In this document: piece after piece, positions 39,420 through 49,947 of the stretch
How the letters are laid out: every line of letters begins with the position of its first letter
How positions within the stretch are numbered: position 1 is the stretch's first letter
From: Pseudomonas sp. BSw22131
Lineage (GTDB): Bacteria; Pseudomonadota; Gammaproteobacteria; Pseudomonadales; Pseudomonadaceae
Reading direction: 5' to 3'
NCBI RefSeq assembly: GCF_026810445.1
Contig: NZ_CP113949.1
Location: 1,922,001-1,986,000 of the forward strand
DNA length: 64,000 nucleotides
The notes under the pieces: generated by a model
The model's database searches: none
Told to the model about the DNA's origin: nothing
What the model saw: only the letters and a program-made list of their open reading frames with translations
Program-made: the position numbers and the translations under genes

Positions 39420-40895
39420 ATGTGGCGTGAAATCAAGATTCTGCTAATCGATGACGATAGCCAGCGCCGCCGTGACATGGCGGTCATTCTTAATTTTCTC
39501 GGCGATGAGAACCTCTCCTGCTCCAGCACTGACTGGCAAAAGGTTGTCGGTTCCCTTGCGTCGACTCGCGAAGTGCTGTGCGTGATGGTGGGCTCGGTGA
39601 GCGCACCCGGCAGTCTGCAAGGGCTTCTGAAGACCATCGCCGCGTGGGATGAATTTCTCCCGGTGCTGCTCTTGGGCGAGCATTCCTCTGCCGAGCTGCC
39701 CGATGACCTGCGTCGTCGCGTGCTCTCTACCGTCGAGATGCCCCCCAGCTACAGCAAGTTGCTGGACTCCCTGCACCGCGCCCAGGTCTATCGTGAAATG
39801 TACGATCAGGCCCGCGAGCGTGGTCGTCAGCGCGAACCCAACCTGTTCCGCAGCCTCGTCGGCACCAGCCGCGCCATTCAGCACGTGCGTCAGATGATGC
39901 AGCAAGTGGCCGACACCGACGCCAGTGTGTTGATCCTTGGTGAGTCGGGCACAGGCAAAGAAGTCGTTGCGCGCAATCTGCATTACCACTCTAAAAGACG
40001 CGACGGGCCTTTTGTGCCGGTCAACTGTGGCGCGATTCCGGCCGAACTGCTCGAAAGCGAGCTCTTCGGACACGAGAAGGGCGCTTTCACCGGTGCGATC
40101 ACCAGCCGTGCTGGCCGGTTTGAACTGGCCAACGGTGGTACGTTGTTCCTCGATGAAATCGGTGACATGCCGCTGCCGATGCAGGTCAAGCTGTTGCGCG
40201 TGTTGCAGGAGCGTACCTTCGAGCGCGTGGGCAGCAACAAGACCCAGAGCGTGGATGTGCGCATCATTGCGGCCACCCACAAAAATCTTGAAGAGATGAT
40301 CATCACGGGCTCCTTCCGTGAAGACCTCTATTACCGCCTCAATGTGTTCCCGATTGAAATGGCGCCGCTGCGTGAGCGTGTCGAAGACATCCCGTTGTTG
40401 ATGAACGAGTTGATCTCGCGCATGGAGCACGAGAAGCGCGGCTCGATCCGTTTCAATTCCGCATCGATCATGTCGCTGTGCCGTCATGCCTGGCCCGGCA
40501 ACGTCCGCGAGCTGGCCAATCTCGTCGAACGCATGGCGATCATGCACCCGTACGGGGTGATCGGCGTGGTCGAGCTGCCGAAGAAGTTTCGCTACGTGGA
40601 CGATGAAGACGAGCAACTGGTCGACAGTCTGCGCAGCGATCTGGAAGAGCGCGTGGCCATCAACGGCCACACGCCAAATTTCGCCGCAACGGCGATGCTG
40701 CCGCCTGAAGGCCTGGACCTCAAAGACTATCTGGGCGGGCTGGAGCAAGGCCTGATTCAGCAAGCGCTGGACGACGCTAATGGCATCGTTGCCCGCGCCG
40801 CCGAACGTTTGCGTATCCGCCGCACCACGCTGGTGGAGAAGATGCGCAAGTACGGAATGAGTCGTCGCGATGGCGAAGATCAGCTCGAAGAATGA
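39420..40895 (+). CDS. fleQ: Flagellar master regulator FleQ
   Basis: Sigma-54 enhancer-binding protein at the top of the Pseudomonas flagellar hierarchy, also a c-di-GMP responsive regulator of exopolysaccharide genes. 491 aa. N-terminal FleQ-type receiver-like domain ([20 protein letters not shown]) that lacks a normal phosphorylation site, then an AAA+ domain with Walker A GESGTGKE, the sigma-54 loop GAFTGA, and Walker [16 protein letters not shown]-terminal Fis-type HTH ([20 protein letters not shown]). It is separately transcribed, with terminator behind it. Confidence 0.97.
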   Translation: MWREIKILLIDDDSQRRRDMAVILNFLGDENLSCSSTDWQKVVGSLASTREVLCVMVGSVSAPGSLQGLLKTIAAWDEFLPVLLLGEHSSAELPDDLRRRVLSTVEMPPSYSKLLDSLHRAQVYREMYDQARERGRQREPNLFRSLVGTSRAIQHVRQMMQQVADTDASVLILGESGTGKEVVARNLHYHSKRRDGPFVPVNCGAIPAELLESELFGHEKGAFTGAITSRAGRFELANGGTLFLDEIGDMPLPMQVKLLRVLQERTFERVGSNKTQSVDVRIIAATHKNLEEMIITGSFREDLYYRLNVFPIEMAPLRERVEDIPLLMNELISRMEHEKRGSIRFNSASIMSLCRHAWPGNVRELANLVERMAIMHPYGVIGVVELPKKFRYVDDEDEQLVDSLRSDLEERVAINGHTPNFAATAMLPPEGLDLKDYLGGLEQGLIQQALDDANGIVARAAERLRIRRTTLVEKMRKYGMSRRDGEDQLEE

Positions 40896-40921
40896 CATCC
40901 TATTGACGCCTGAAAAATAAG

Positions 40922-40947
40922 CCTCTGAATTATCAGGGGTTTTTTTT
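40922..40947 (+). terminator. Intrinsic terminator after fleQ
   Basis: CCTCTGA-ATTA-TCAGGGG (one G-T pair) followed by a run of eight T. The -24 element of the fleS promoter begins immediately after the T-run. Confidence 0.92.
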
Positions 40948-40963
40948 CGGCACGAGGATTGCA
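40948..40963 (+). promoter_or_regulatory. Sigma-54 promoter of fleSR
   Basis: CGGCACGAGGATTGCA matches TGGCACG-N4-TTGCW except for the first base; spacing between GG and GC is ten. It lies 54 bp upstream of fleS and fits FleQ control of fleSR. Confidence 0.88.
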
Positions 40964-41016
40964 ATCGCTCTTGCAACCTACCGTTTACTGACGGTCCGTC
41001 ACGCGAGAGATGATTT

Positions 41017-42258
41017 ATGCCTCAGGCCGCCCAGATGTCTTCCGAGCCAGGTTCAACGCCGGGTTCCGAAATTGGTTTCTCACTGCAGCCGTCCGTCGAG
41101 CTGGAAAGCCGTAAAGGCCTTGAGCATGCGTTTTCGCTGTTCAATCAGATGTCGGCGCAGCTGAATGACTCCTATGGCCTGCTGGAAGCCCGCGTCACCG
41201 AGCTCAAGGGCGAGTTGGCGGTGGTCAGCGCGCAGCGCATGCAGGAGCTGGCCGAGAAAGAGCGTCTTGCCAATCGTCTGCAACACCTGCTGGATCTGCT
41301 GCCTGGCGGTGTGATCGTCATTGATGGGACCGGCCGGGTGCGTGAAGCCAATCCTGCTGCGTGTGACCTGTTGGGTCAGCCGTTGATCGGGATGCTCTGG
41401 CGCGAAGTCATTGCCCGTTGTTTTGCCCCGCGTGAAGACGACGGCCATGAGGTGTCACTCAAGGACGGCCGTCGGCTGTCGATCTCCACGCGTTCGCTCG
41501 ACGCCGAGCCCGGCCAACTGGTGCTGCTCAACGACCTGACCGAGACCCGTCAGTTGCAGGGTCAACTGGCACGTCACGAACGCTTGTCATCGCTGGGCCG
41601 CATGGTTGCCTCGTTGGCGCATCAGATCCGCACGCCACTGTCAGCAGCGATGATCTACGCCAGCCATCTGGCCGAACAGGTATTGCCCGCCGAGACTCAA
41701 CAGCGCTTTGCCGGACGCCTGAAAGAGCGCCTGCATGAGCTTGAGCATCAAGTACGCGACATGTTGGTGTTTGCACGGGGCGAATTGCCGCTCAACGACC
41801 GCGTCGCACCGGCCGATTTGTTTGAGGCGCTTCAAGCTGCGGCGCACACCCATGTTCAGGATGTGGCCGTGCGGTGGCAATGCGACAGCGTCGACGGTCA
41901 ACTGCTGTGTAACCGCGACACGCTGGTAGGCGCCATGCTCAACCTGATTGAAAACGCGGTGCAGGCCAGCCCTGTCAGTGCGCGTATCAAAGTACATGCC
42001 TATACCCGGGGTGACACGCTGCGCCTGTGCATCAGTGATAACGGCAGCGGCATTGGCGCTCAGGCGCTGGCCCGTATGGGCGAGCCATTCTTTACCACCA
42101 AGACGACTGGCACCGGCCTGGGACTGGCGGTAGTGACTGCGGTCACGCGGGCGCATCAGGGTCAGGTGAAGTACCTGTCGCGTGTCGGCCGGGGCACCTG
42201 TGCGCTGGTCTCGTTGCCGTTGATACCGGCGGCGCGCAACGCGAGCGACGTATCATGA
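41017..42258 (+). CDS. fleS: Flagellar two-component sensor kinase FleS
   Basis: Cytoplasmic histidine kinase that phosphorylates FleR. 413 aa. Order: an N-terminal coiled coil (about 40-90), a PAS domain (LLDLLPGGVIVIDGTGRVRE onward), HisKA with the phospho-His in SLAHQIRTPLSAAMIYASHL, and HATPase with LIENAVQASPVSARIKVHAY and FTTKTTGTGLGLAVVTAVTR. No membrane span is visible. The stop overlaps fleR by 4 bp. Confidence 0.95.
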   Translation: MPQAAQMSSEPGSTPGSEIGFSLQPSVELESRKGLEHAFSLFNQMSAQLNDSYGLLEARVTELKGELAVVSAQRMQELAEKERLANRLQHLLDLLPGGVIVIDGTGRVREANPAACDLLGQPLIGMLWREVIARCFAPREDDGHEVSLKDGRRLSISTRSLDAEPGQLVLLNDLTETRQLQGQLARHERLSSLGRMVASLAHQIRTPLSAAMIYASHLAEQVLPAETQQRFAGRLKERLHELEHQVRDMLVFARGELPLNDRVAPADLFEALQAAAHTHVQDVAVRWQCDSVDGQLLCNRDTLVGAMLNLIENAVQASPVSARIKVHAYTRGDTLRLCISDNGSGIGAQALARMGEPFFTTKTTGTGLGLAVVTAVTRAHQGQVKYLSRVGRGTCALVSLPLIPAARNASDVS

Positions 42259-43682
42259 CAATCAAAGTGCTGCTGGTCGAAGACGATCCTTCCCTGCGTG
42301 AAGCGTTGGGTGAAACGCTGTCGCTGGCCGGGCATCAGTACGAGGCGGTCGGCTCTGCTGAAGACGCCTTGATCGCAGCAGGTAAAGAGGCGTTTAACCT
42401 CGTGGTCAGCGACGTCAACATGCCGGGCATGGACGGTCATCAATTGTTGAGCCAGTTGCGCAGCCGCTATCCGCAGTTGCCGGTGCTGCTGATGACCGCC
42501 CATGGCGCAGTTGAACGCGCCGTGGACGCCATGCGCCAGGGCGCTGCGGATTATCTGGTCAAACCGTTCGAGCCCAAGGCATTGCTGGCGCTGGTGGCGC
42601 GGCATGCGCTGGGGCGGCTCGGGCCGGCGGAAGGCGAGGGACCGATTGCGGTCGAGCCCGCCAGTATTCAGTTGTTGAGCCTGGCGAGCCGGGTTGCCAA
42701 AAGCGATTCAACGGTGTTGATCTCCGGGGAATCCGGCACGGGCAAGGAAGTGCTGGCGCGTTTCATTCACCAGCAATCACCGCGCGCCGACAAGCCGTTC
42801 ATCGCCATCAACTGTGCCGCGATTCCCGACAACATGCTGGAAGCCACGCTGTTTGGGCACGAAAAGGGTTCGTTCACCGGTGCCATTGCGGCGCAGGCTG
42901 GCAAGTTCGAGCAAGCCGATGGCGGGACCATTCTGCTTGATGAAATTTCTGAGATGCCCATGGGCCTGCAGGCCAAACTGTTGCGCGTGCTGCAGGAGCG
43001 TGAGGTTGAGCGTGTAGGCGCTCGCAAACCCATATCGCTGGACATCCGGGTGTTGGCGACGACTAACCGCGATCTGGCGGGAGAAGTGGCGGCGGGGCGC
43101 TTCCGTGAAGACCTGTTTTATCGGTTGTCGGTATTTCCACTGGCGTGGCAGTCGCTGCGCCAGCGTCCTGCCGACATTCTGCCGCTGGCCGAGCGACTGA
43201 TCGGCAAGCACGTCAATAAAATGAAGCACGCGCCGGTCAGGCTCTCCGCGCAAGCTGAAGCGTGTCTGGTGTCATACGCGTGGCCTGGCAATGTCCGCGA
43301 ACTGGACAACGCCATTCAGCGGGCACTGATCCTTCAACAGGGTGGAGTGATTCAGGCAGAGGATTTCTGTCTGGCGGGGCCCATCACGTTTGCTGCTTCA
43401 AGCAATCCGGTGTCGCCTCCGGTCTCCTTGCCCGCTTCGCCGCTCTCCGGCCGTGTTGACTCGGTGTCGGCCGAGTCAGGGACGGGCGAGGCGGCTGGCG
43501 CATTGGGCGAAGACCTGCGTCGGCGTGAGTTTCAGATGATCATCGACACCCTTCGCGCTGAACGCGGTCGTCGCAAGGAAGCCGCCGAGCGTTTGGGCAT
43601 CAGTCCTCGGACCTTGCGTTACAAGCTGGCGCAGATGCGAGACGCCGGCATGGACGTGGAAGGCTACCTTTTCGCCAGCTGA
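42255..43682 (+). CDS. fleR: Flagellar response regulator FleR
   Basis: Sigma-54 activator of class III flagellar operons, phosphorylated by FleS. 475 aa. Receiver domain with VEDDPS and phospho-Asp in VVSDVNMPGMDGHQLL; AAA+ domain with [24 protein letters not shown] and GGTILLDEISEMPM; a Ser/Pro-rich linker (about 375-415); and a C-terminal Fis-type HTH (RKEAAERLGISPRTLRYKL). ATGA overlap with fleS. Confidence 0.96.
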   Translation: MTIKVLLVEDDPSLREALGETLSLAGHQYEAVGSAEDALIAAGKEAFNLVVSDVNMPGMDGHQLLSQLRSRYPQLPVLLMTAHGAVERAVDAMRQGAADYLVKPFEPKALLALVARHALGRLGPAEGEGPIAVEPASIQLLSLASRVAKSDSTVLISGESGTGKEVLARFIHQQSPRADKPFIAINCAAIPDNMLEATLFGHEKGSFTGAIAAQAGKFEQADGGTILLDEISEMPMGLQAKLLRVLQEREVERVGARKPISLDIRVLATTNRDLAGEVAAGRFREDLFYRLSVFPLAWQSLRQRPADILPLAERLIGKHVNKMKHAPVRLSAQAEACLVSYAWPGNVRELDNAIQRALILQQGGVIQAEDFCLAGPITFAASSNPVSPPVSLPASPLSGRVDSVSAESGTGEAAGALGEDLRRREFQMIIDTLRAERGRRKEAAERLGISPRTLRYKLAQMRDAGMDVEGYLFAS

Positions 43683-44009
43683 GTTTTCCTCTCGCAAGAC
43701 CCTTTCTGTCACCGGGCGGTGATGGCTTCGGATCTGTTGGCGAGAACTCATGCGCCAGAAAGCGGAATGGATTCAGCCGCTGGTCGCCCAACGCCAACAA
43801 CTTGGCTCCTGCAGATACCCCCAGATGCACCTGCCGCATCCGCCGCGCCTGGTCCCGCGCGCTCAAATGATGTCCTGTTTGCAACGCTCGCAGTACTTTC
43901 ACATTGGTGTGGCAAGGTGCCACTGTCTGGCTGGCATCGTTGTTGCTAATACTTGGTTAACCGCTGAATCAGTGTCAAAAATTTGCGGGCCTTTTTGAGA
44001 GAGACGTCC
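43683..44009. other. Intergenic region between fleR and fliE
   Basis: About 330 bp. The first 250 bp have short open frames on both strands without start signals or family features, so I call no gene. The end carries the sigma-54 promoter of fliE. Confidence 0.7.
43932..43947 (+). promoter_or_regulatory. Sigma-54 promoter of fliEFGHIJ
   Basis: TGGCATCGTTGTTGCT, with ten bases between GG and GC, keeps TGGCA, the C at position 7-8 and TTGCT of the consensus. It lies 63 bp upstream of fliE. Confidence 0.87.
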
Positions 44010-44339
44010 ATGAGCCAAGGTGTTGAATTTAATCGCTTGATGTTGGACATGCGTTCCATGCAGATGGACGCTATGGCCATGCCCAAGGTTGCGCAACAAG
44101 CACCCGAAGTCGGCGCAAGCAGCTTTTCCGACATGCTCGGTATGGCCGTGAACAAGGTCAACGATACCCAACAAGCCTCTAACCAATTGTCCAGCGCATT
44201 TGAAATGGGCAAGAGTGGGGTAGATCTCACCGACGTGATGATTTCGTCGCAGAAAGCCAGCGTTTCGTTTCAGGCGTTGAGCCAGGTACGCAACAAGCTG
44301 GTTCAGGCGTACCAAGACATCATGCAAATGCCGGTTTGA
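44010..44339 (+). CDS. fliE: Flagellar hook-basal body protein FliE
   Basis: Joins the MS ring to the proximal rod. 109 aa from ATG 44010 ([20 protein letters not shown]); the open frame begins 27 bp earlier but AGAGAGACG precedes this ATG. The C-terminal part [20 protein letters not shown], then [17 protein letters not shown] is diagnostic. First gene of fliEFGHIJ. Confidence 0.96.
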   Translation: MSQGVEFNRLMLDMRSMQMDAMAMPKVAQQAPEVGASSFSDMLGMAVNKVNDTQQASNQLSSAFEMGKSGVDLTDVMISSQKASVSFQALSQVRNKLVQAYQDIMQMPV

Positions 44340-44353
44340 GGACGATTTAAGTC

Positions 44354-46129
44354 ATGGCTGAAGCCGCCGTCGATAACGTGCCTGCAAAAGCGGGCGCGAC
44401 AGGAAAGAAGCCACCGGTGTTCGGGCTGGCCTTCCTGCAAAATCTCTCCGAGATGACCATGCTGCGTCAGGTCGGCCTCATGGTCGGTCTTGCCGCGAGC
44501 GTGGCGATTGGTTTTGCCGTGGTACTTTGGTCGCAGCAACCTGACTACAAGCCACTTTATGGCAGCCTGTCCGGCATGGACACCAAGCAGATCATGGACA
44601 CCCTGGCCCAGGCGGACATTCCCTACACAGTCGAGCCAAACTCCGGCGCGCTGCTGGTCAAGTCCGAGGACTTGTCCCGCGCCCGCATCAAGCTGGCCGG
44701 TGCCGGCATTGCGCAAAACGACGGCAACGTCGGTTTTGAGATTCTCGACAAGGACCAAGGCCTGGGCACCAGCCAGTTCATGGAAGCCACACGCTATCGC
44801 CGGGGTCTGGAAGGCGAGCTGGCGCGCACCATCTCAAGCCTGAACAACGTCAAGGGTGCTCGCGTTCACCTGGCCATCCCTAAAAGCTCGGTGTTTGTGC
44901 GCGACGAGCGCAAGCCGAGTGCTTCAATTCTGGTGGAGCTGTACGCCGGCCGCTCCCTTGAGCCAAGCCAGGTATTGGCGATCGTCAATCTGGTGGCGAC
45001 CAGCGTTCCCGAGCTGAGCAAATCGCAGATCACCGTCGTCGATCAGAAGGGCCACCTGCTCTCTGATATGGGCGAGAACTCCGAACTGAGCATGGCCGGC
45101 AAGCAGTTTGACTACACCCGCCGCATGGAAGGCATGCTGACCCAGCGTGTGCAAAACATCCTGCAGCCGGTGTTGGGCAACGACCGCTATAAAGCCGAAG
45201 TGTCGGCTGACCTGGACTTCAGCGCCGTGGAATCCACCGCTGAAAGCTTCAACCCTGACCAGCCTGCGTTGCGCAGCGAGCAGTCGGTCAACGAACAGCG
45301 CTCCAGCGGCAGCGGCCCGCAAGGTGTGCCGGGTGCCTTGAGCAACCAGCCACCAGGCCCGGCGACTGCGCCACAAACTGCCGCTGCTGCAGGTGGCGCC
45401 GCCGGTGCAATCGCCCCAGGCCAGCCGCTGCTCGACGCCAACGGCCAACAGATCATGGACCCGGCCACCGGTCAGCCGATGCTGGCGCCGTACCCGGCCG
45501 ACAAGCGCGTGCAGTCGACCAAGAACTTCGAGCTTGATCGCTCCATCAGCCACACCAAACAGCAGCAAGGCCGCATCAATCGCCTGTCGGTTGCGGTGGT
45601 GGTCGATGATCAGGTCAAGGTTAACCCGGCCAACGGCGAAACCACGACCGTGCCCTGGACCACCGATCAACTGGCGCGTTTCACGCGTCTGGTGCAAGAC
45701 GCAGTAGGCTTTGATGCCAGCCGTGGCGACAGTGTGAGCGTGGTCAACGTGCCGTTCTCCCTCCAGCGCGGTGAAGTGATCCCGGACATTCCGTTCTACT
45801 CGCAGCCCTGGTTCTGGGACGTGCTCAAGCAAGCCATGGGTGTGATCTTCATCCTGGTACTGGTGTTTGGTGTTCTGCGCCCTGTGCTGAATAACATCAC
45901 CAGCCCGAAGAGCAAAACAGCCGATGGCGATGTGGAGTTGGGCGGCATGGTCGGTATGGACGGCGAACTGGCCAACGACCGCGTGAGTCTGGGTGGTCCC
46001 CAAAGCATTCTGTTGCCTAGCCCGAGTGAGGGTTATGACGCGCAGTTGAATGCGATCAAGAGTCTGGTAGCAGAGGATCCGGGTCGTGTGGCCCAGGTCG
46101 TGAAGGAATGGATCAACGCTGATGAGTGA
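44354..46129 (+). CDS. fliF: Flagellar MS-ring protein FliF
   Basis: Inner-membrane ring on which the whole flagellum is built. 591 aa. First membrane span at about residues 39-58 (VGLMVGLAASVAIGFAVVLW), ring-building motifs DYKPLYGSLSGMD, GTSQFMEATRYRRGLEGELA and VHLAIPKSSVFVRDERKPSA; second span about 480-505 (WDVLKQAMGVIFILVLVFGV). The C terminus LVAEDPGRVAQVVKEWINAD binds FliG. An Ala/Pro/Gln-rich linker near residue 330-380 is usual. The stop overlaps fliG by 8 bp. Confidence 0.97.
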   Translation: MAEAAVDNVPAKAGATGKKPPVFGLAFLQNLSEMTMLRQVGLMVGLAASVAIGFAVVLWSQQPDYKPLYGSLSGMDTKQIMDTLAQADIPYTVEPNSGALLVKSEDLSRARIKLAGAGIAQNDGNVGFEILDKDQGLGTSQFMEATRYRRGLEGELARTISSLNNVKGARVHLAIPKSSVFVRDERKPSASILVELYAGRSLEPSQVLAIVNLVATSVPELSKSQITVVDQKGHLLSDMGENSELSMAGKQFDYTRRMEGMLTQRVQNILQPVLGNDRYKAEVSADLDFSAVESTAESFNPDQPALRSEQSVNEQRSSGSGPQGVPGALSNQPPGPATAPQTAAAAGGAAGAIAPGQPLLDANGQQIMDPATGQPMLAPYPADKRVQSTKNFELDRSISHTKQQQGRINRLSVAVVVDDQVKVNPANGETTTVPWTTDQLARFTRLVQDAVGFDASRGDSVSVVNVPFSLQRGEVIPDIPFYSQPWFWDVLKQAMGVIFILVLVFGVLRPVLNNITSPKSKTADGDVELGGMVGMDGELANDRVSLGGPQSILLPSPSEGYDAQLNAIKSLVAEDPGRVAQVVKEWINADE

Positions 46130-47141
46130 TAATCGTATGGCTGCCGTCAAATTAAGCCGTGTCGACAAGGCTGCGATTTTGCTGCTCACACTGGGCGAAA
46201 CCGACGCTGCACAGGTGCTGCGGCATATGGGGCCCAAAGAGGTTCAGCGCGTGGGTGTGGCGATGGCGCAGATGCGCAACGTCCACCGCGAGCAGGTCGA
46301 GCAGGTGATGAGCGAGTTCGTCGACGTCGTGGGCGACCAGACCAACGTCGGCGTCGGCTCTGACACGTATATCCGCAAAATGCTGACTCAGGCGCTGGGC
46401 GAAGACAAAGCCAACGGCCTGATCGACCGCATCCTGCTGGGCGGCAACACCAGCGGCCTTGACAGCCTGAAATGGATGGAGCCGCGTGCGGTGGCTGACG
46501 TCATCCGCTTCGAGCACCCGCAGATCCAGGCCATCGTGGTTGCGTACCTGGATGCCGACCAGGCCGGTGAAGTGCTCGGTCATTTCGATCACAAGGTCCG
46601 GCTGGACATCATCCTGCGCGTGTCGTCTTTGAACACCGTGCAACCGGCCGCGCTGAAAGAACTCAACCAGATCCTCGAGAAGCAGTTCTCGGGCAACGCC
46701 AACACCTCTCGTACCAGTCTGGGCGGCATCAAGCGTGCGGCCGATATCATGAACTTCCTCGACAGTTCGATGGAAGGCCAGCTCATGGACTCGATCCGCG
46801 AAGTGGACGAAGATCTGTCGACCCAGATCGAAGACCTCATGTTCGTCTTCAACAACCTGTCCGATGTCGACGACCGCGGGATTCAGGCGCTGTTGCGCGA
46901 AGTGTCTTCGGACGTGCTGGTCCTGGCGCTCAAAGGCTCGGACGAGGCGATCAAGGAAAAGATTTTCAAGAACATGTCCAAGCGCGCCGCCGAGTTGCTG
47001 CGCGACGATCTGGAGGCCAAGGGCCCGGTTCGCGTCAGCGATGTGGAAACCGCCCAGAAAGAAATCCTCACCATTGCGCGCCGTATGGCCGAGGCCGGGG
47101 AAATTGTTCTCGGCGGCAAGGGTGGCGAGGAAATGATCTAA
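46122..47141 (+). CDS. fliG: Flagellar motor switch protein FliG
   Basis: Rotor protein that couples ion flow through the stators to rotation. 339 aa, standard. N-terminal domain LSRVDKAAILLLTLGETDAA, middle EHPQIQAIVVAYL (EHPQ motif) and C-terminal torque helix DDRGIQALLREVSSDVLVLA with the charged residues of torque generation in KRAAELLRDDLEAKGPVRVS. It overlaps fliF by 8 bp. Confidence 0.97.
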   Translation: MSDNRMAAVKLSRVDKAAILLLTLGETDAAQVLRHMGPKEVQRVGVAMAQMRNVHREQVEQVMSEFVDVVGDQTNVGVGSDTYIRKMLTQALGEDKANGLIDRILLGGNTSGLDSLKWMEPRAVADVIRFEHPQIQAIVVAYLDADQAGEVLGHFDHKVRLDIILRVSSLNTVQPAALKELNQILEKQFSGNANTSRTSLGGIKRAADIMNFLDSSMEGQLMDSIREVDEDLSTQIEDLMFVFNNLSDVDDRGIQALLREVSSDVLVLALKGSDEAIKEKIFKNMSKRAAELLRDDLEAKGPVRVSDVETAQKEILTIARRMAEAGEIVLGGKGGEEMI

Positions 47142-47159
47142 AGATTGAAGGTGCAGTCG

Positions 47160-47972
47160 ATGTCCAGCTCCGATAAAGATTCATCCAGTGAGCTCATTCG
47201 CGCCAAGGATGTGAGCGGTCTCGATATCTGGTCTTTGCCCAGTTTCGATCCGCATGTAGAGACACCCGAGCCTGCCCCCGTCGTTGATGCTGCGCCTGCC
47301 GAGAGTGAAGAAGTGCCGCTGGAGGAAGTCCAGCCGATGACGCTCGAAGAGTTGGAAAGCATCCGTCAGGACGCCTACAACGAAGGTTTTGCCATTGGCG
47401 AGAAGGACGGCTTTCATGGCGCGCAGCTCAAGGTACGCCAGGAAGCAGACGTTGCAGTGGCGGCCAAGCTGGACAAGCTTGAGCAACTGATGACGCACCT
47501 GCTGGAACCCATCGCCGATCAGGATGCGCAGATCGAAAAGTCGATGATTCAATTGGTTGAGCACATCGCCCGCCAGGTGATTCAGCGAGAACTGACCACA
47601 GACTCGACTCAGATCGGCAGCGTACTGCGTGAGGCATTGCGCCTGCTGCCAATGGGCGCGACCAACGTGCGGATTCTGGTCAATCCTCAGGATTTCGTGC
47701 AGATAAAAGCGTTGCGCGAGCGGCACGAAGAAACATGGCGCATCCTTGAGGACGACACGTTGATGCCCGGCGGTTGCCGCGTCGAAAGCGAACACAGCCG
47801 CATTGATGCCACCGTCGAGAGCCGCATCGGACTGGCCATCGGGAAAATGTTCGATCAGCTTCACGAACAAGCCCTGCATCCGGCGTTGCCAGACTTGAGC
47901 GTGGAACTGGAGGCGGCCATTCAAAGCGCCGAAAAAACCGTTTATCCACTGGGAGCCTCGGATGCTCCTTGA
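47160..47972 (+). CDS. fliH: Flagellar assembly protein FliH
   Basis: Stator-like regulator of the export ATPase FliI. 270 aa from ATG 47160; a TTG at 47145 is in frame but GAAGGTG is well spaced for the ATG. The conserved segment [20 protein letters not shown] (GxxxG-type repeats) is followed by helices and the C-terminal domain [20 protein letters not shown]. An acidic N terminus is normal. It overlaps fliI by 11 bp. Confidence 0.94.
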   Translation: MSSSDKDSSSELIRAKDVSGLDIWSLPSFDPHVETPEPAPVVDAAPAESEEVPLEEVQPMTLEELESIRQDAYNEGFAIGEKDGFHGAQLKVRQEADVAVAAKLDKLEQLMTHLLEPIADQDAQIEKSMIQLVEHIARQVIQRELTTDSTQIGSVLREALRLLPMGATNVRILVNPQDFVQIKALRERHEETWRILEDDTLMPGGCRVESEHSRIDATVESRIGLAIGKMFDQLHEQALHPALPDLSVELEAAIQSAEKTVYPLGASDAP

Positions 47973-49320
47973 GCGCACCAGCTTTGCCAAGCGCCTGAGT
48001 ACTTACGCCGAAGCCATTACCTTGCCGGTGCAAGCAGTGGTGGAAGGGCGTTTGCTGCGCATGGTCGGGCTCACGCTCGAAGCCGAGGGCTTGCGCGCTG
48101 CCATGGGCAGCCGCTGCGTGGTGATCAACGACGGCAGCCACCAGCCTGTTGAGGTCGAAGCCGAAGTCATGGGCTTTTCCGGCGGCAAAGTATTCTTGAT
48201 GCCGGTCGGCAGCGTGGCGGGCATTGCGCCGGGCGCGCGCGTGGTGCCATTGCCGGACACCGGTCGCCTGCCGATGGGCATGAGCATGCTCGGACGGGTG
48301 CTTGATGGCGCCGGTCGTCCGCTGGACGGCAAAGGTGGGATGAAGGCCGAAGACTGGGTGCCGTTGGACGGCCCTACGATCAACCCGCTCAACCGTAACC
48401 CCATCAGCCAGCCGCTTGACGTTGGCATTCGCTCGATAAACGGATTATTGACGGTCGGCCGCGGCCAGCGTCTTGGTCTATTCGCCGGTACAGGCGTGGG
48501 CAAGAGTGTGCTGCTGGGCATGATGACGCGCTTCACCGAGGCCGACATCATCGTCGTCGGGCTGATCGGTGAACGGGGTCGCGAGGTCAAGGAGTTCATC
48601 GAGCACAGCCTTGGTGAAGAAGGGCTCAAGCGTTCGGTGGTGGTGGCGTCGCCCGCCGACGATGCGCCGCTCATGCGTTTGCGCGCGGCGATGTACTGCA
48701 CGCGGATCGCCGAATATTTTCGCGACAAGGGCAAGAACGTCCTGTTGCTGATGGATTCACTCACGCGTTTCGCCCAGGCCCAGCGGGAAATCGCCCTGGC
48801 CATCGGCGAGCCGCCCGCGACCAAAGGGTATCCGCCGTCGGTGTTCGCCAAGCTGCCCAAGCTGGTAGAACGTGCCGGTAATGCCGAGGCGGGCGGCGGC
48901 TCGATCACTGCGTTCTACACCGTATTGTCCGAAGGTGACGACCAGCAAGACCCCATCGCCGACTCGGCGCGGGGTGTGCTCGACGGCCACATTGTGTTGT
49001 CCAGGCGTCTGGCTGAAGAGGGGCATTACCCGGCCATCGACATCGAAGCGTCAATCAGTAGGGTCATGCCGTCTGTCGTGGACCCGCAGCACATGGGCCA
49101 GGCTCAGCATTTCAAACAGCTGTGGTCGCGTTACCAGCAGGCGCGTGACCTGATCAGCGTCGGCGCCTACGTGGCGGGCGGTGATCGCGAGACGGACATG
49201 GCGATTGCCTTGCACCCGCAATTGGTGAAATACCTGCGCCAGGGCCTCAACGACAACGAAAGCATGCAAAACAGCGGCGATCAACTGGCGGCTATTTTCA
49301 ATCCAGCGGCGAGCGGCTGA
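47962..49320 (+). CDS. fliI: Flagellar export ATPase FliI
   Basis: ATPase of the flagellar type III export apparatus, at the cytoplasmic base. 452 aa. F1-beta-like fold with Walker [21 protein letters not shown], Walker [21 protein letters not shown], and [20 protein letters not shown], the family signature. GTG-free ATG start 47962 lies inside the end of fliH. fliJ follows after 6 bp. Confidence 0.97.
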   Translation: MLLERTSFAKRLSTYAEAITLPVQAVVEGRLLRMVGLTLEAEGLRAAMGSRCVVINDGSHQPVEVEAEVMGFSGGKVFLMPVGSVAGIAPGARVVPLPDTGRLPMGMSMLGRVLDGAGRPLDGKGGMKAEDWVPLDGPTINPLNRNPISQPLDVGIRSINGLLTVGRGQRLGLFAGTGVGKSVLLGMMTRFTEADIIVVGLIGERGREVKEFIEHSLGEEGLKRSVVVASPADDAPLMRLRAAMYCTRIAEYFRDKGKNVLLLMDSLTRFAQAQREIALAIGEPPATKGYPPSVFAKLPKLVERAGNAEAGGGSITAFYTVLSEGDDQQDPIADSARGVLDGHIVLSRRLAEEGHYPAIDIEASISRVMPSVVDPQHMGQAQHFKQLWSRYQQARDLISVGAYVAGGDRETDMAIALHPQLVKYLRQGLNDNESMQNSGDQLAAIFNPAASG

Positions 49321-49326
49321 TAACCC

Positions 49327-49776
49327 ATGGCGCAAAGTAGAGCGGCCCGCCTGGCGCCGGTCGTGGACATGGCCGAGAGTACCGAGCGTGCGGCCGCCCA
49401 GCGGCTGGGGCATTTTCAGGGGCAGGTTCGGCTGGCGGAAACCAAGCTGGGTGAGTTGGAGAACTTCCGCCTCGATTACCAGCAGCAATGGATCGACAAA
49501 GGCGCGCACGGTGTTTCCGGCCAGTGGCTGATGAATTACCAGAGCTTCCTCAATCAACTGGAAACAGCGGTCAGCCAACAGCGGCAAAGTCTGGCCTGGC
49601 ACCAGCAGAATCTTGCGAAAGCGCGTGACGTCTGGCAAAAGGCCTACGCTCGTGTCGAAGGTTTGCGCAAGCTGGTGCAACGCTACATCGACGAGGCCCG
49701 AGCGCTGGAAGACAAGCGGGAACAAAAGCTGCTGGATGAATTGTCCCAGCGGTTGCCCAGGCATGAACAATTTTGA
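49327..49776 (+). CDS. fliJ: Flagellar export chaperone-escort protein FliJ
   Basis: Small coiled-coil protein that fits into the FliI ring like F1-gamma and escorts export substrates. 149 aa, almost all alpha-helical with heptads (AAAQRLGHFQGQVRLAETKL, RQSLAWHQQNLAKARDVWQK). Typical length. Last gene of the fliE-J operon. Confidence 0.94.
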   Translation: MAQSRAARLAPVVDMAESTERAAAQRLGHFQGQVRLAETKLGELENFRLDYQQQWIDKGAHGVSGQWLMNYQSFLNQLETAVSQQRQSLAWHQQNLAKARDVWQKAYARVEGLRKLVQRYIDEARALEDKREQKLLDELSQRLPRHEQF

Positions 49777-49947
49777 GGGGTGCAGCGAACACCCCCATGG
49801 CCCATCGCGGGCAAGCCCCTTACTGCACAGGCTTCAACAGGATTTATGTGCCCACTGCCTTCAACGTCAGCGCTTATTTGCAGCACTTTCAAACCCCTGC
49901 TACACCTTTAAGCCTCTGACGCTGATTCATGAAAAAGGATTCGCTTT

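Noticed and set aside
39444..40976. A 510-codon minus-strand frame antisense to fleQ
   Set aside because: Shadow of fleQ; composition is typical of antisense GC-rich frames.
43719..43998. Two plus-strand ORFs of 76-82 codons between fleR and fliE
   Set aside because: They overlap each other and the fliE promoter, and show no domain or start signal.
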